From CAYZIB01 sp964478425 (GTDB lineage: Bacteria; Bacillota_I; Bacilli_A; Acholeplasmatales; WRBM01): a stretch of DNA of 64,000 nt. Below the pieces are notes generated by a model. It ran no database searches, had not been told where the DNA came from, and was given only the letters and a program-made list of their open reading frames with translations. The stretch covers positions 44,578-108,577 of the forward strand of contig CAYZIB010000002.1 of NCBI GenBank assembly GCA_964478425.1, given 5' to 3'. Each line of letters opens with the position of its first letter. The first letter of the stretch is position 1. Positions 36,806 to 47,053 of this stretch are shown here, in pieces. The position numbers and the translations under genes were made by a program.

Positions 36806-38563
36806 ATGTTTAAACTATTAAAAGAACTTTGGTGGTTTATTAATAAAAATAAAAAATGGTATTTCATGATTATTTTTTTAGGGGTATTAGTAATACTAAC
36901 CAATTTGTTTTTCACACATGAAACAGGGGTTTTTTTAGAGGCTTTAGAAAATAGTATTAAAAACAATGAAACAATGAAAATAGAAGCTATATATCGAGTT
37001 ACTATAGCTTTAGCATCGCTAGCAATTATTTGTTATATATCAGTTGTTTCAAAAAGAATAATTCAAACAAGATTAAATTTAAAATTATATTTTTTATTAA
37101 GAGAAAAATTTTTAAGAGAAATATTATTACAAGATGCAAAATTTTTTAATGATTTTTCATCTGGGGATATTATAGCAAGAGCATCTGGCGATATAATGTG
37201 GGTAAAAAATGCATGTATAACTTCTTTTACCGATATTATTTTAGATATAATACAGGTTGTAGCAATATTTTGTTTTACATTACAAATAAGTCCTAAATTA
37301 ATGTTATTTAGTATTATTCCTTTACCATTAATTTGGCTTGTTACAAATGTTTTAAGACCAAAAATAAGAGAAAATTGGCGTAAAGTTCGAGAAAAATCAA
37401 GTGAAATGAATAATTATATATTAGAAAATGTTTCTAATGTAAAAATAATCAGAAGCTTTGTAAAAGAAGAAGAACAAGCAAATATTTTAAAAAAATCTGC
37501 TAATGACTTATTTTTAATAGAAAAAAAGAATTTATATGTTAATGCTCTTTTTGGACCATTATTTCAAAGTATTTCTACTGTTTCTATGGTTATAGCTTTA
37601 TGGATTGGCGGAACAATGGTTATAAAAGAAAATTTTAGTGTTGCTACTTTATCAGAATTTACACTTTATTTAGGAGATTTAGTATGGCCTTTAATGGATA
37701 TCGGGTTAACAATTAATGTATTTCATCAAAGTTTAATTAGTTTAGAAAGATTAAATGAAATATTTACAGCACCAATTGAAGTTAGAAATCCAATTAAATC
37801 TAAAAAATTAGATGAAATTTTAAAAATTGAATTTAGAGATTTATCTTTTTCATATAATAATGAATATTATGCTTTAAAAAATTTAAATTTAACTTTAAAT
37901 AAAGGAGAAACACTTGGTATTGTCGGTAAAACTGGTAGTGGAAAAACAAGTTTAGTTAGACAATTAGCAAGACAATATCCTATTACAAGTGGTAATATTT
38001 TTATTAATGATATTCCAATTAGTGAATATGATAAATCATTAATTAGAAAACATATTAGTTTTGTTCCACAAGAACATATTTTATTTACAAGAAGTATTAA
38101 AGATAATATTAAATTAGGAACTTTAGAAGAAGTTAGTGATGAAAAAGTTGATGAAGTAATTGAACTTGCTGATTTTACTAAAGATGTTAATAGTTTAAGC
38201 AATGGATTAGATACAATAGTTGGAGAATATGGAGTTACATTATCAGGTGGTCAAAAACAAAGAGTATCATTAGCACGAGCATTTTTAAAAGATGCTGATG
38301 TATTAATATTAGATGATTCTTTAAGTGCTGTTGATGGAACAACAGAACGAAATATCATATTAAATATAAGAAAAAGTAGATCAACTAGAACAAATATTAT
38401 AATTGCACATAGATTATCACAAGTAAAAGATGCAGATAAAATAATTGTTTTAGACGAAGGAAAAATCGTTGAATCAGGAACACATGATGAATTGATAAAT
38501 TTAAAAGGATGGTATTATCATCAATATGAAGAACAAAAATTAGAAGGTGATAATAATGCATAG
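36806..38563 (+). CDS. ABC exporter half-transporter A (degenerate Walker B glutamate)
   Basis: 585 residues: six-helix transmembrane domain (1-320), then a nucleotide-binding domain. Walker A GKTGSGKTS is near 374-382, signature LSGGQKQR near 478. Walker B is VLILDDSLSAVDG, so the catalytic Glu is Asp. Paired with the next gene it forms a heterodimeric exporter of the YheI/YheH or LmrCD kind, with one weak and one competent ATP site. The substrate is unknown; multidrug or peptide efflux is typical. The stop overlaps the start of the partner. Confidence 0.85.
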   Translation: MFKLLKELWWFINKNKKWYFMIIFLGVLVILTNLFFTHETGVFLEALENSIKNNETMKIEAIYRVTIALASLAIICYISVVSKRIIQTRLNLKLYFLLREKFLREILLQDAKFFNDFSSGDIIARASGDIMWVKNACITSFTDIILDIIQVVAIFCFTLQISPKLMLFSIIPLPLIWLVTNVLRPKIRENWRKVREKSSEMNNYILENVSNVKIIRSFVKEEEQANILKKSANDLFLIEKKNLYVNALFGPLFQSISTVSMVIALWIGGTMVIKENFSVATLSEFTLYLGDLVWPLMDIGLTINVFHQSLISLERLNEIFTAPIEVRNPIKSKKLDEILKIEFRDLSFSYNNEYYALKNLNLTLNKGETLGIVGKTGSGKTSLVRQLARQYPITSGNIFINDIPISEYDKSLIRKHISFVPQEHILFTRSIKDNIKLGTLEEVSDEKVDEVIELADFTKDVNSLSNGLDTIVGEYGVTLSGGQKQRVSLARAFLKDADVLILDDSLSAVDGTTERNIILNIRKSRSTRTNIIIAHRLSQVKDADKIIVLDEGKIVESGTHDELINLKGWYYHQYEEQKLEGDNNA

Positions 38564-40310
38564 AAAAAATACATTTACAATTTATAAAAGAATATTTAAA
38601 TATGCTTTAAAAGGGTTTTACATTGTTGTTCCTTCTTTGATTTTTATGGCTTTATTAATTTATGTTAGTAATTTAGGGCCAAGAATTACTAAATATATTA
38701 TTGATGATGTTTTACAATCTTCTTTAGACATAAATTTAAAACAAAAAATGTTAATTAAATCGATTTTAATTTATGTTTTAGTAGTAGTTATTACAATAAT
38801 TTTAAGATATGTTGTAAGTATTTTTAATTCATTATCCGAAATGAAATTAGAAAAAGATATAAGATATGATTGCATGGATAAATTAAGTAATTTACCAATA
38901 AGTTACTTTGATAATGAACCAGATGGAAAAATTGTTACTAGAATTGATACGGATGTTAATGGTATAAGAAATGCTTATGGAGTTTTTGTTAATTTACTTG
39001 AATCAATAATTACTTTAGTTATAGTTTATTTTAATATGTATTCACTTGATAAAAAATTATCATTATATGTTTTAATTGTTGTTCCATTTTTATTAATTTG
39101 GATTACTGTATTTCGTAAAGTTGCATTTAAAATTCATTATCAAATAAGAGAAATTAGATCTAAAATAAATGCAAAAATAAATGAAATTGTAATTGGTGTA
39201 TCTGTAATTCAAGTTTTTAATCAAGAAGATAAAATGATGGAAGAATATAATAGTTTAGTAACTGATATAAATAAAAAGCAATATAAATCTGCAGTTATAA
39301 CTGCAAGTTTTGGATGGGAATTATTATTACTTGGTAAAAGATTATTAGTTTCATTTATCGTTTGTTATTTTGGTATTTTAGTTTTTAAAACTGATGGTGT
39401 TATAACTATTGGTTTAATATACGCTTATACTAAATATATTGATTCGCTTGCAGAACCTTTAAATGAAGTATTTAATAATTTAAATAATTTAGAAGATGCA
39501 ATGGTTGCCTCAAGTAGAGTATTTGATTTTTTAGATTTAGAAAATGATATTTTAGATGGAGATTCTTTTTATAATTTAAAAGATGGCAGTGTAACATTTA
39601 ATAATCTTGATTTTAGTTATATAAAAGGAATTCAAGTATTAAAAAATATTAATTTAAAAGTTAATAGTGGTGAAAAAATCGGATTAATAGGAGCGACCGG
39701 AAGTGGTAAATCATCTTTAATGAATATAATATGTCGATTTTATGAATTTGAAGGTGGAGAAGTTTTAATTGATGATTTAGATATTAGAAGTTTTAATAAA
39801 AAGAATTATCGTAAAAATATTGGAATTATATTACAAACGCCAACATTATTTAGAGGTACATTAAAATATAATATTACACTTGGTGAAGACTATAGTGATG
39901 AAGTTGTTATTGATGTATTAGATAAGATTGGTGCAAGCTTTATTTTAAAGAAAGATAAATTAGGATTATATCAAGAAATTGAATTTAAAGGCGATAATTT
40001 ATCTGTTGGTGAAAAACAATTAATTTGTTTTGCAAGAATTTTATTAAAAGATCCAAAAATTTTAATATTAGATGAAGCAACTGCTAATATTGATACAGAA
40101 ACAGAAATAAAAATAAAAAATGCAATTGATATATTAACATATAAAAGAACAACATTTATAGTTGCTCATAGATTAAGTACAATAAAAGATGCAGATAAAA
40201 TAGTTGTTTTAAATAAAGGTGAAATAGTCGGAATTGGGAATCATACTAAATTGTATGAAACATCTAGTATTTATAAAAAAATGTATGATGCACAAAATAC
40301 GATAAGTTAA
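38556..40310 (+). CDS. ABC exporter half-transporter B (degenerate signature)
   Basis: 584 residues, partner of the preceding half-transporter. Walker A is GATGSGKSS near 379; the signature is degenerate, LSVGEKQ near 482; Walker B is canonical, ILILDEATANID near 502. The asymmetry complements subunit A: its Glu and subunit A's LSGGQ build the one competent site. The start is the ATG at 38556, with AGGTGAT upstream and an 8-base overlap with subunit A; GTG at 38547 is part of the ribosome site. The gene ends just before the pheST promoter. Confidence 0.85.
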   Translation: MHRKNTFTIYKRIFKYALKGFYIVVPSLIFMALLIYVSNLGPRITKYIIDDVLQSSLDINLKQKMLIKSILIYVLVVVITIILRYVVSIFNSLSEMKLEKDIRYDCMDKLSNLPISYFDNEPDGKIVTRIDTDVNGIRNAYGVFVNLLESIITLVIVYFNMYSLDKKLSLYVLIVVPFLLIWITVFRKVAFKIHYQIREIRSKINAKINEIVIGVSVIQVFNQEDKMMEEYNSLVTDINKKQYKSAVITASFGWELLLLGKRLLVSFIVCYFGILVFKTDGVITIGLIYAYTKYIDSLAEPLNEVFNNLNNLEDAMVASSRVFDFLDLENDILDGDSFYNLKDGSVTFNNLDFSYIKGIQVLKNINLKVNSGEKIGLIGATGSGKSSLMNIICRFYEFEGGEVLIDDLDIRSFNKKNYRKNIGIILQTPTLFRGTLKYNITLGEDYSDEVVIDVLDKIGASFILKKDKLGLYQEIEFKGDNLSVGEKQLICFARILLKDPKILILDEATANIDTETEIKIKNAIDILTYKRTTFIVAHRLSTIKDADKIVVLNKGEIVGIGNHTKLYETSSIYKKMYDAQNTIS

Positions 40311-40316
40311 AAAATG

Positions 40317-40344
40317 TTGTAAAAAATAAAAAAATATGTATAAT
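40317..40344 (+). promoter_or_regulatory. sigma-A promoter of the pheST leader
   Basis: TTGTAA (40317-40322), 16 bases, TATAAT (40339-40344). Transcription would start near 40351 and include the whole T-box leader. Confidence 0.65.
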
Positions 40345-40350
40345 AAATAA

Positions 40351-40548
40351 TATATGTATATATAATCGATGATGAAGAAGAGTAGATAAATAAAATATAC
40401 AAAGAGATAAAATCCGTGGCTGAAAGATTTTTTATATTTTCTTATTGAAGTTCACCTTCTAGATATTTTTATAATGAGTGCTGGTTTATCCAGAACTAAG
40501 GTGGTAACGCGGATTAAATTCGTCCTTAGATTTTAAGGACGTTTTTTT
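40351..40548 (+). promoter_or_regulatory. Phe-specific T-box riboswitch
   Basis: A leader of about 200 nt. Stem I includes GATGAAGAAGAGTAGA (K-turn/GA region) and a probable specifier TTC (Phe) at 40451-40453 in TTGAAGTTCACC. The conserved T-box AAGGTGGTAACGCGG is at 40498-40512. The terminator is an 8-bp stem CGTCCTTA / TAAGGACG (40521-40528, 40534-40541) followed by seven T. Uncharged tRNA-Phe should stabilise the antiterminator and switch pheST on. Confidence 0.93.
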
Positions 40549-40569
40549 ATTTAAAAAGGAGTGAAAAAA

Positions 40570-41610
40570 ATGGATTTAAATTTAAAAGTTACTGAAAATT
40601 TAAATAATTTGAAAGAAGAAATTAAAAATATTGCTGATCTAAATTCTTTAAATGATTTAAAAATTAAATATTTAGGTAAAAAAGGTTTTATGCAAGAAAT
40701 GCCTTTATTAATGAGAAATGCAACACCAGAAGAAAAACCTTTAATTGGTAAAATATTTAATACATATAAAGAAGAAGCAACAAATTTGATTAATGAAGCT
40801 TTAGAATTATTAGAAGAAAAAAAATTACAAGAACAAATGGAAAAAGAAAAAATTGATGTAACATTACCAGCAACAGAAATTAAAACAGGCAATATTCATC
40901 CATTAAATCTAATTATAAATGATATAGAAGAATTCTTTATTGGAATGGGTTATGAAATAAAAGAAGGTCCAGAAGTTGAAACTGATGTTAATAACTTTGA
41001 AAGATTGAATATCCCAAAAGACCATCCTGCAAGAGATATGCAAGATACTTTATATATTGATGTAAATAATTTATTAAGAACTCATACATCACCAGTTCAA
41101 GCAAGAACAATGCTTGAAATGGATGGAAAACCAATTAGAATAATTTGTCCTGGAAAAGTATATAGAAAAGATGATGATGATGCAACTCATTCTCATCAAT
41201 TTATGCAAATAGAAGGACTTGTATTAGGATCTAATATTACTTTTGCTGATTTAAAAGGGACATTACTTGCTTTAGCCAAACATGTATTTGGTGAAAATAG
41301 AGAAATAAGACTTAGACCATCATATTTCCCTTTTACAGAACCATCAGTTGAAGTTGATGTATCATGTATGAAATGTAATAAAAAAGGATGCAATATCTGT
41401 AAAAATACAGGATATATTGAAGTATTAGGTGCTGGTATGGTTAATGATAATGTTTTAAGAATGTGTGGATATGATCCAAAGAAAATCAGAGGATTTGCGT
41501 TTGGTGTAGGCGTTGAAAGACTTGCCATGCTTAAATATAATATTGATGATATTAGACATTTTTATACTAATGATTTAAGATTCTTAAGACAATTTAAAGG
41601 AGGAAAATAA
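40570..41610 (+). CDS. pheS: Phenylalanyl-tRNA synthetase alpha subunit
   Basis: 346 residues, catalytic class II subunit of the alpha2-beta2 enzyme. An N-terminal coiled-coil tRNA-binding arm (1-90) precedes the catalytic core: [41 protein letters not shown], a [16 protein letters not shown] cysteine cluster common in Bacillota PheS, and motif 3 [12 protein letters not shown]. The start is the ATG at 40570, with AAGGAG at 40556-40561; the GTG at 40561 overlaps that site. It is controlled by the T-box upstream and followed one base later by pheT. Confidence 0.96.
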   Translation: MDLNLKVTENLNNLKEEIKNIADLNSLNDLKIKYLGKKGFMQEMPLLMRNATPEEKPLIGKIFNTYKEEATNLINEALELLEEKKLQEQMEKEKIDVTLPATEIKTGNIHPLNLIINDIEEFFIGMGYEIKEGPEVETDVNNFERLNIPKDHPARDMQDTLYIDVNNLLRTHTSPVQARTMLEMDGKPIRIICPGKVYRKDDDDATHSHQFMQIEGLVLGSNITFADLKGTLLALAKHVFGENREIRLRPSYFPFTEPSVEVDVSCMKCNKKGCNICKNTGYIEVLGAGMVNDNVLRMCGYDPKKIRGFAFGVGVERLAMLKYNIDDIRHFYTNDLRFLRQFKGGK

Positions 41611-41611
41611 A

Positions 41612-43987
41612 ATGATTATTTCTAGAAATTGGTTAGAAGAATATTTAGATTTGTCTAATTATGATAATAAAAAATTAGAAGAAATCATATATAATAAAAT
41701 AATTGAAATTGAAAAATCAGAAGATTTTATTAATGCTAGTAATTTAGTTATTGGTAAAGTTTTAGAATGTGAAAATCATCCTAATAGTGATCATTTACAT
41801 GTATGTAAAGTAGATATTAAAACTGAAGTATTACAAATTGTTTGCGGAGCACCAAATGTTAAAAAGGATGCATATGTAATAGTAGCAAAAATTGGTGCTA
41901 TATTACCAGGTGATTTTAAGATTAAACCTTCAAAAATAAGAGGTGTTGAATCATTTGGTATGTTATGCTCATTAGAAGAATTAGGTGTAGAAGAAAAATA
42001 TATTGAAGATGAATTTAAAGATGGAATTTATTTGTTAGGTGATGATGCTATTATCGGAGAAGATCCTTTAGAATATTTAGGATTAAAAGATTATATGTTT
42101 GAGCTTGGATTAACTCCTAATAGAAGTGATTTATTAAGTTATTATGGCGTATTATATGATATTGCAGCAGTAACAAAACAAAAATTTGAATTAGAAAAAT
42201 TTGAAGTTATCGAATCAGAAAATATTAATCCATTAAATATTAATATTAAAACTGATAAATGTTTAAAATATAGTACAAGAGTTCTTGATAATATAAAAAT
42301 TGAAGAATCACCTAGATGGTTAAAATCAAAATTAATTAAAAATGGTATAAGACCAATTAATAATATTGTGGATGTTACTAATTATGTTTTATTGTTTTTA
42401 GGACAACCATTACACGCTTTTGATTATGATAAATTTAATAGTAATAATATTTTAGTTAGACTTGCTAATAAGGATGAAAAAGTTCTTACTTTAGATAATG
42501 TTTTAAGAACATTAAATGATGAAGATATTGTTATCTGTAATAATGAAAAAGTTGTATCTATTGCAGGTATTATGGGTGGATATGATACTATGATTTCTAA
42601 TGATACAACAAAAATAATTTTAGAATCTGCTTATTTTAGTCCATCTGAAATAAGAAAAACATCAAAAAGATTAAATTTAAGAAGTGATTCATCTATTAGG
42701 TTTGAAAGAAAAATTGATCCAAATCGTATAGATTTAGCTTTAGACTTAGCATGTTATTTAATTAAAAATTTAACTAATGCTAATATTTATAAACAAATAA
42801 ATACAGTTGATTATTTAAATAAAGATGAAAAAATTATTAATCATAAGTTCTCATTAATAAATGAAACACTTGGAACAAATATTAGTAATAAAGAAATATT
42901 AGAAATATTAGATTCATTAAATTTTAAATATCAAGTAAAATCTGATGATATTATTATTACTGTTCCAACAAGAAGAGTTGATATTGAAACATATCAAGAT
43001 ATAAATGAAGAAATAGCAAGAATTTATGGATATAATAATATTCCATTAACTATTCCGTATACAAATCAAATTGGTAAATTAACAAAAAAACAAGCCTTAA
43101 TAAAAAATATTAAAGAAACATTAACAGGTTTAGGATTAGATGAAACTATTTCTTATTCATTAGTTGATAAAGATTCTTTATATAAATATACTTTAGAAGA
43201 AAATGACTATATAGATATAATTTCTCCTTTAAGTGAAAAAAGAGAAATTATGCGTCAAAGTTTAATAGGAAGTTTATTAGAAGTTTTAGATTATAATAAA
43301 AAAAGACAAATAAAAGATATTTTAATTTATGAAATTTCAAATGTATATAGTAAAGAAAAAGAAGATTTAAAATTATCTTTTGTTTTAGAAGGAGATTATT
43401 CTAATTTATTATGGCAAGGAAAGAAAAATAAAATAGATTTTTTCTTAGCTAAAGGAATTTTAAATCAAGTATTTTCAAATTTAGGAATTTTAAATGATAT
43501 AAAATATGTTCCATATAATTTAAATAATGAATCATATTTTCCACAAAAAACAGCATGTATTTTATATAAAGATGAATTAATTGGAATATTAGGATCATTA
43601 AATTTAAAAATGAAAGAATATAAAGATACAATTGTTATGGAAATAAATTTAAACAAAATATTAGATAAAAACAGTCAAGTTATAAGTTTTAAACAGTTAA
43701 ATAAATTTCCAAAAATCGAAAGAGATTTAGCTATTCTTGTTGATAGTAATATATTAGCTTCTGATTTAATAAAAACAATAAAGGAAGTTGGTAAAAATAT
43801 GCTTACTGAAATTAAAATATTTGATGTATTTGTTGATCCTAAATTAGGTGATAATAAAAAATCAATTGCTTTTAATTTAAGCTTTGAAGATTATGATAAA
43901 ACATTAGAATCAAATGTTGTAGATAATAAAATCAATCAAATTTTAAAAAGATTAAATCAAGTATATAATGCAACATTAAGAAATTAA
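41612..43987 (+). CDS. pheT: Phenylalanyl-tRNA synthetase beta subunit
   Basis: 791 residues. In order: an EMAP-like tRNA-binding OB fold (about 40-150, HPNSDHLHVCKVD and IVCGAPNV), the B3/B4 editing domain (about 210-390, NNIVDVTNYVL, LHAFDYDKF), the B5 domain (about 400-475), a pseudo-catalytic domain, and the C-terminal anticodon-binding FDX-ACB domain (FPKIERDLAILVDSN). Length is normal. GGAGG in the pheS 3' end is the ribosome site. The pheST operon ends at a strong hairpin shared with the start of the next gene. Confidence 0.96.
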   Translation: MIISRNWLEEYLDLSNYDNKKLEEIIYNKIIEIEKSEDFINASNLVIGKVLECENHPNSDHLHVCKVDIKTEVLQIVCGAPNVKKDAYVIVAKIGAILPGDFKIKPSKIRGVESFGMLCSLEELGVEEKYIEDEFKDGIYLLGDDAIIGEDPLEYLGLKDYMFELGLTPNRSDLLSYYGVLYDIAAVTKQKFELEKFEVIESENINPLNINIKTDKCLKYSTRVLDNIKIEESPRWLKSKLIKNGIRPINNIVDVTNYVLLFLGQPLHAFDYDKFNSNNILVRLANKDEKVLTLDNVLRTLNDEDIVICNNEKVVSIAGIMGGYDTMISNDTTKIILESAYFSPSEIRKTSKRLNLRSDSSIRFERKIDPNRIDLALDLACYLIKNLTNANIYKQINTVDYLNKDEKIINHKFSLINETLGTNISNKEILEILDSLNFKYQVKSDDIIITVPTRRVDIETYQDINEEIARIYGYNNIPLTIPYTNQIGKLTKKQALIKNIKETLTGLGLDETISYSLVDKDSLYKYTLEENDYIDIISPLSEKREIMRQSLIGSLLEVLDYNKKRQIKDILIYEISNVYSKEKEDLKLSFVLEGDYSNLLWQGKKNKIDFFLAKGILNQVFSNLGILNDIKYVPYNLNNESYFPQKTACILYKDELIGILGSLNLKMKEYKDTIVMEINLNKILDKNSQVISFKQLNKFPKIERDLAILVDSNILASDLIKTIKEVGKNMLTEIKIFDVFVDPKLGDNKKSIAFNLSFEDYDKTLESNVVDNKINQILKRLNQVYNATLRN

Positions 43988-43995
43988 TTAAAATT

Positions 43996-44041
43996 AAAGT
44001 ACAAACATATAATTAATAGGTGATATGTTTGTACTTTTTTT
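43996..44041 (+). terminator. pheST terminator overlapping the next gene's start
   Basis: A perfect 15-bp stem (43996-44010 with 44023-44037), 12-base loop and seven T. The loop carries AGGTG, the ribosome site of the symporter gene, and the right arm carries that gene's probable TTG start. Confidence 0.85.
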
Positions 44042-45228
44042 GTTTGTTTTTGATAATTATTTTATTTTTTTTAGTCTCGGCATTTTATTTTTTTTATAAA
44101 AAAATTAATAAAAAAGATATAAAAGATGATGTAAGTGTTTCTAAAAGTATATTTCATAGTTTATCTTCATCACTTGGCACAGGAAATATATTAGGGGTTG
44201 GAGTAGTTATAAGTATTTATGGAGTTGGAGTTTTATTTTGGATGGGAGTTCAAAGTATTTTTGGATTTTTTTTAAAATTTTATGAAACTTATTTTACATT
44301 ATATTATAGAAAAAGAATAAATAATAAAAATATTGGTGGGCCAATGTATTATATGGAATATGGATTAAATAAAAAATATTTAGGAATAATCTATTCAATA
44401 TTATGCCTTTTTTGTTGCTTTACAATTGGAAATATTGTTCAAATAAAAGCATTTGATATGATTGTTTTTAATGATATAAAAAAGAATAAAAACTTAATAG
44501 TTATATGTTTTATTTTATTTTTATTTATATCAATATATAAAGGAATTAAAAGAATAAGTAAAATATTAGAAAAAGTAGTTCCTATAATGATTACAATTTA
44601 TGTTGTAATTTGTTTTTATATTTTGTATATTAATAAAAATATATTATTAAATTCATTAATATTAATAGTTAAAGAAGCTTTTAATATTAATAGTTTAAAA
44701 GGATTAATTTTATATGGATTTTTAAGAGGAACATTTACTAATGAAGCTGGACTTGGAAGTGGAAGTATTTCATATGGAATAAGTGAAATTAAAAATATTA
44801 AAAAATGTGCACTTTTAGAAGGTTTGACACCATTAATTGATACACTTTTTATGTGTACAATTACAGGTTTAGTAATAATAGTAAGTAAAATAAATTTTAA
44901 TAGTGGAGAAATGTTATTTGTTGAGGCTATAAAAATATTTTTAAATGATAAAGGCGTTTTTTTAAGTAAAATATTAATCATATTATTTGCATATGCTAGT
45001 ATAATTGGATGGTATTATTATGGAGAAGTAAGTTATAATTATATTTTTAAAACAAACAAAACGATATTTTTAATAGCATATTTAATTTTTTCGCTTTTGA
45101 GTTTTTATATTCCTTTAGATTTTGCTTTTGTATTAAGTGATATAGCAACCATTTTATTATCTTTATTAAATTTTATTGTTTTAGGATTATTAACAATAAA
45201 ATTTTTAAAGATGAAAAAAATAAGGTAA
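44029..45228 (+). CDS. Sodium:alanine/glycine symporter family protein (AGCS)
   Basis: About 399 residues, some 50-80 shorter than usual AGCS proteins, the difference being at the N-terminus. The signature SLSSSLGTGNILGVGVVISI is near 45-64, then GGPMYYMEYGL and FTNEAGLGSGSI, which hold the sodium- and substrate-binding segments. About ten helices. The start is uncertain: TTG at 44029 fits the AGGTGAT site at 44018-44024; GTG at 44020 lies in the site itself. The initiation region is inside the pheST terminator hairpin, so its promoter must lie in pheT or it depends on read-through. Confidence 0.82.
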   Translation: MYFFCLFLIIILFFLVSAFYFFYKKINKKDIKDDVSVSKSIFHSLSSSLGTGNILGVGVVISIYGVGVLFWMGVQSIFGFFLKFYETYFTLYYRKRINNKNIGGPMYYMEYGLNKKYLGIIYSILCLFCCFTIGNIVQIKAFDMIVFNDIKKNKNLIVICFILFLFISIYKGIKRISKILEKVVPIMITIYVVICFYILYINKNILLNSLILIVKEAFNINSLKGLILYGFLRGTFTNEAGLGSGSISYGISEIKNIKKCALLEGLTPLIDTLFMCTITGLVIIVSKINFNSGEMLFVEAIKIFLNDKGVFLSKILIILFAYASIIGWYYYGEVSYNYIFKTNKTIFLIAYLIFSLLSFYIPLDFAFVLSDIATILLSLLNFIVLGLLTIKFLKMKKIR

Positions 45229-45281
45229 TTAAAATATAGATTAAATTTAGATATTATGATATAATTTTTTTTGGTGAAAGT

Positions 45282-46310
45282 ATGGAAAGTATATATAATT
45301 ATAGTTTAGAAGATTTTAAAAATTATTTTATTTTAAAAAATGAAAGACCTTATAGAAGCGAACAAATTATGATTTCTTTATATCGATCAAAAATAAAACA
45401 ATTCGATGAAATTACTACTATTAAAAAAGAATTTCAAGTAGAATTAAGTAATGATTTTATAATTGACGGACTAAAATTAAGTAAAAAACAAGTTAGTAAA
45501 GATGGAACTATTAAATTTTTATTTGAATTAAAAGATGGTAATTTAATAGAAACTGTTTTAATGAATCATCCATATGGTAAAAGTTTGTGTGTTACAAGTC
45601 AAGTAGGATGTAATATGGGATGCAAATTTTGTGCAAGTGGATTAATAAAGAAAAAAAGAAATTTAGAGCCTTCAGAAATGGTTTTACAAATATTAGAAGT
45701 TGAAAAATTAATTAATGTAAAAATAACACATGTGGTTGTTATGGGAATTGGTGAACCATTTGATAATTACCATAATGTTTTAAAATTTATTGAAATAATT
45801 AATTATTCAAAAGGACTTGCAATAGGTTCTAGACATATATCAGTTTCAACAAGTGGTTTAGTAAACAAAATCAAAGAATTTGCTATTGCACCATATCAAA
45901 CTAATTTAGCTATAAGTTTCCATGCTCCATTTGATGAAATAAGAGAAAAAATAATGCCTATAAATAAAAAATATAATATCGAAGTATTGTTAAATGCTAT
46001 TGATTATTATATTTTAAAAACTAATAGAAGAGTTACTATAGAATATATTTTAATTGATGGATTAAATGATACGATAAAATGCGCTAATAAATTAATTGAA
46101 ATATTTAAAAATAGACTTGTTTATATTAATTTAATACCATATAATGAAGTTTTAGAAAATGGATTTAAACGAAGTAAAAAAGAAAATATGGATTTATTTT
46201 ATAAACAAATAAAAAAAGCAAATTTAAATGTAACATTAAGACATGAACAAGGTCATGATATTGATGCAGCATGTGGACAATTAAGAAATAAGAGTATAAA
46301 AAATATTTAA
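45282..46310 (+). CDS. rlmN: 23S rRNA (A2503-C2) / tRNA methyltransferase RlmN
   Basis: 342 residues, radical-SAM methyltransferase that makes 2-methyladenosine in the peptidyl-transferase centre. Cysteines for the 4Fe-4S cluster are in VGCNMGCKFCASG, with the substrate-linked cysteine in AACGQLR near the C-terminus. GIGEPFDNYHNVLKFI and HISVSTSGLV are typical. The upstream promoter has an extended -10, TGATATAAT (45257-45265). It opens the conserved rlmN-prkC-rsgA-rpe block, here with prkC altered and prpC missing. Confidence 0.95.
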   Translation: MESIYNYSLEDFKNYFILKNERPYRSEQIMISLYRSKIKQFDEITTIKKEFQVELSNDFIIDGLKLSKKQVSKDGTIKFLFELKDGNLIETVLMNHPYGKSLCVTSQVGCNMGCKFCASGLIKKKRNLEPSEMVLQILEVEKLINVKITHVVVMGIGEPFDNYHNVLKFIEIINYSKGLAIGSRHISVSTSGLVNKIKEFAIAPYQTNLAISFHAPFDEIREKIMPINKKYNIEVLLNAIDYYILKTNRRVTIEYILIDGLNDTIKCANKLIEIFKNRLVYINLIPYNEVLENGFKRSKKENMDLFYKQIKKANLNVTLRHEQGHDIDAACGQLRNKSIKNI

Positions 46311-46336
46311 TTACAAATATTAAATTTGGTGATTAA

Positions 46337-47038
46337 ATGAAATTTATTTATATAATTTGTTCTTTATTAATTTTTTTTCTATTTACATTTTTTGTTTTAT
46401 ATCCTAAATCATTAAATAATGAAGAATTATTAATTCCTGATTATTTATATTTAAAAAAAGATGATGTAATAGATAAACTAGATAAAAATTTTATAGTTAA
46501 ATATCAATATATTGAAAGTGAAAAAGAAAAAAATACTATTTTAGATATTTATCCTAAGCCTAATACGATAGTAAAAAATAAAAGTAATATTATTTTATAT
46601 TTATCTAGTGGATCTATAAATACAAAAATGATTAAAGTTGTAAATAGATATTATGAAGATATAATTGATGATATTTTAGATTTAAAAAATAATTTAAATT
46701 TTAATATTTATATTGAATATGAAAAAACAAAAATATATCCTGATGGATATATTATTTATCAATATCCTAATGAATCTGAAGTAATTAATGACAAAGTAAT
46801 TCTTAGATTATCTAAAAATGAAAGTTATATATATATACCTGATTTTAGATTAATGGAAGAAGCATTGTTTATTGATTTTTGTAAAAAAAATAATTTAAAA
46901 TATATTATTGAATATGAACAAACAATGGATTTTTTAGATAATATAATTATATATCAATCATATTTTTCAGATTATTATTTTATTGATAGTGAATATGAAA
47001 TTAAAATTATTGTTTTAAAAAATCATACGGATAATTAA
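46337..47038 (+). CDS. Membrane-anchored PASTA-repeat protein without kinase domain
   Basis: 233 residues: a short cytoplasmic start, one transmembrane helix (about 4-23), then three tandem PASTA-like units on the outside. The first is clearest (IPDYLYLKKDDVIDKL ... IYPKPNTIV ... IILYLSSG); two weaker copies follow. In Bacillus this slot between rlmN and rsgA holds prpC (phosphatase) and prkC (Ser/Thr kinase with extracellular PASTA repeats). Here prpC is absent and no kinase domain precedes the helix. Likely role: binding peptidoglycan fragments without its own signalling output (inference). Confidence 0.75.
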   Translation: MKFIYIICSLLIFFLFTFFVLYPKSLNNEELLIPDYLYLKKDDVIDKLDKNFIVKYQYIESEKEKNTILDIYPKPNTIVKNKSNIILYLSSGSINTKMIKVVNRYYEDIIDDILDLKNNLNFNIYIEYEKTKIYPDGYIIYQYPNESEVINDKVILRLSKNESYIYIPDFRLMEEALFIDFCKKNNLKYIIEYEQTMDFLDNIIIYQSYFSDYYFIDSEYEIKIIVLKNHTDN

Positions 47039-47053
47039 ATTAAGGAGTATAAT

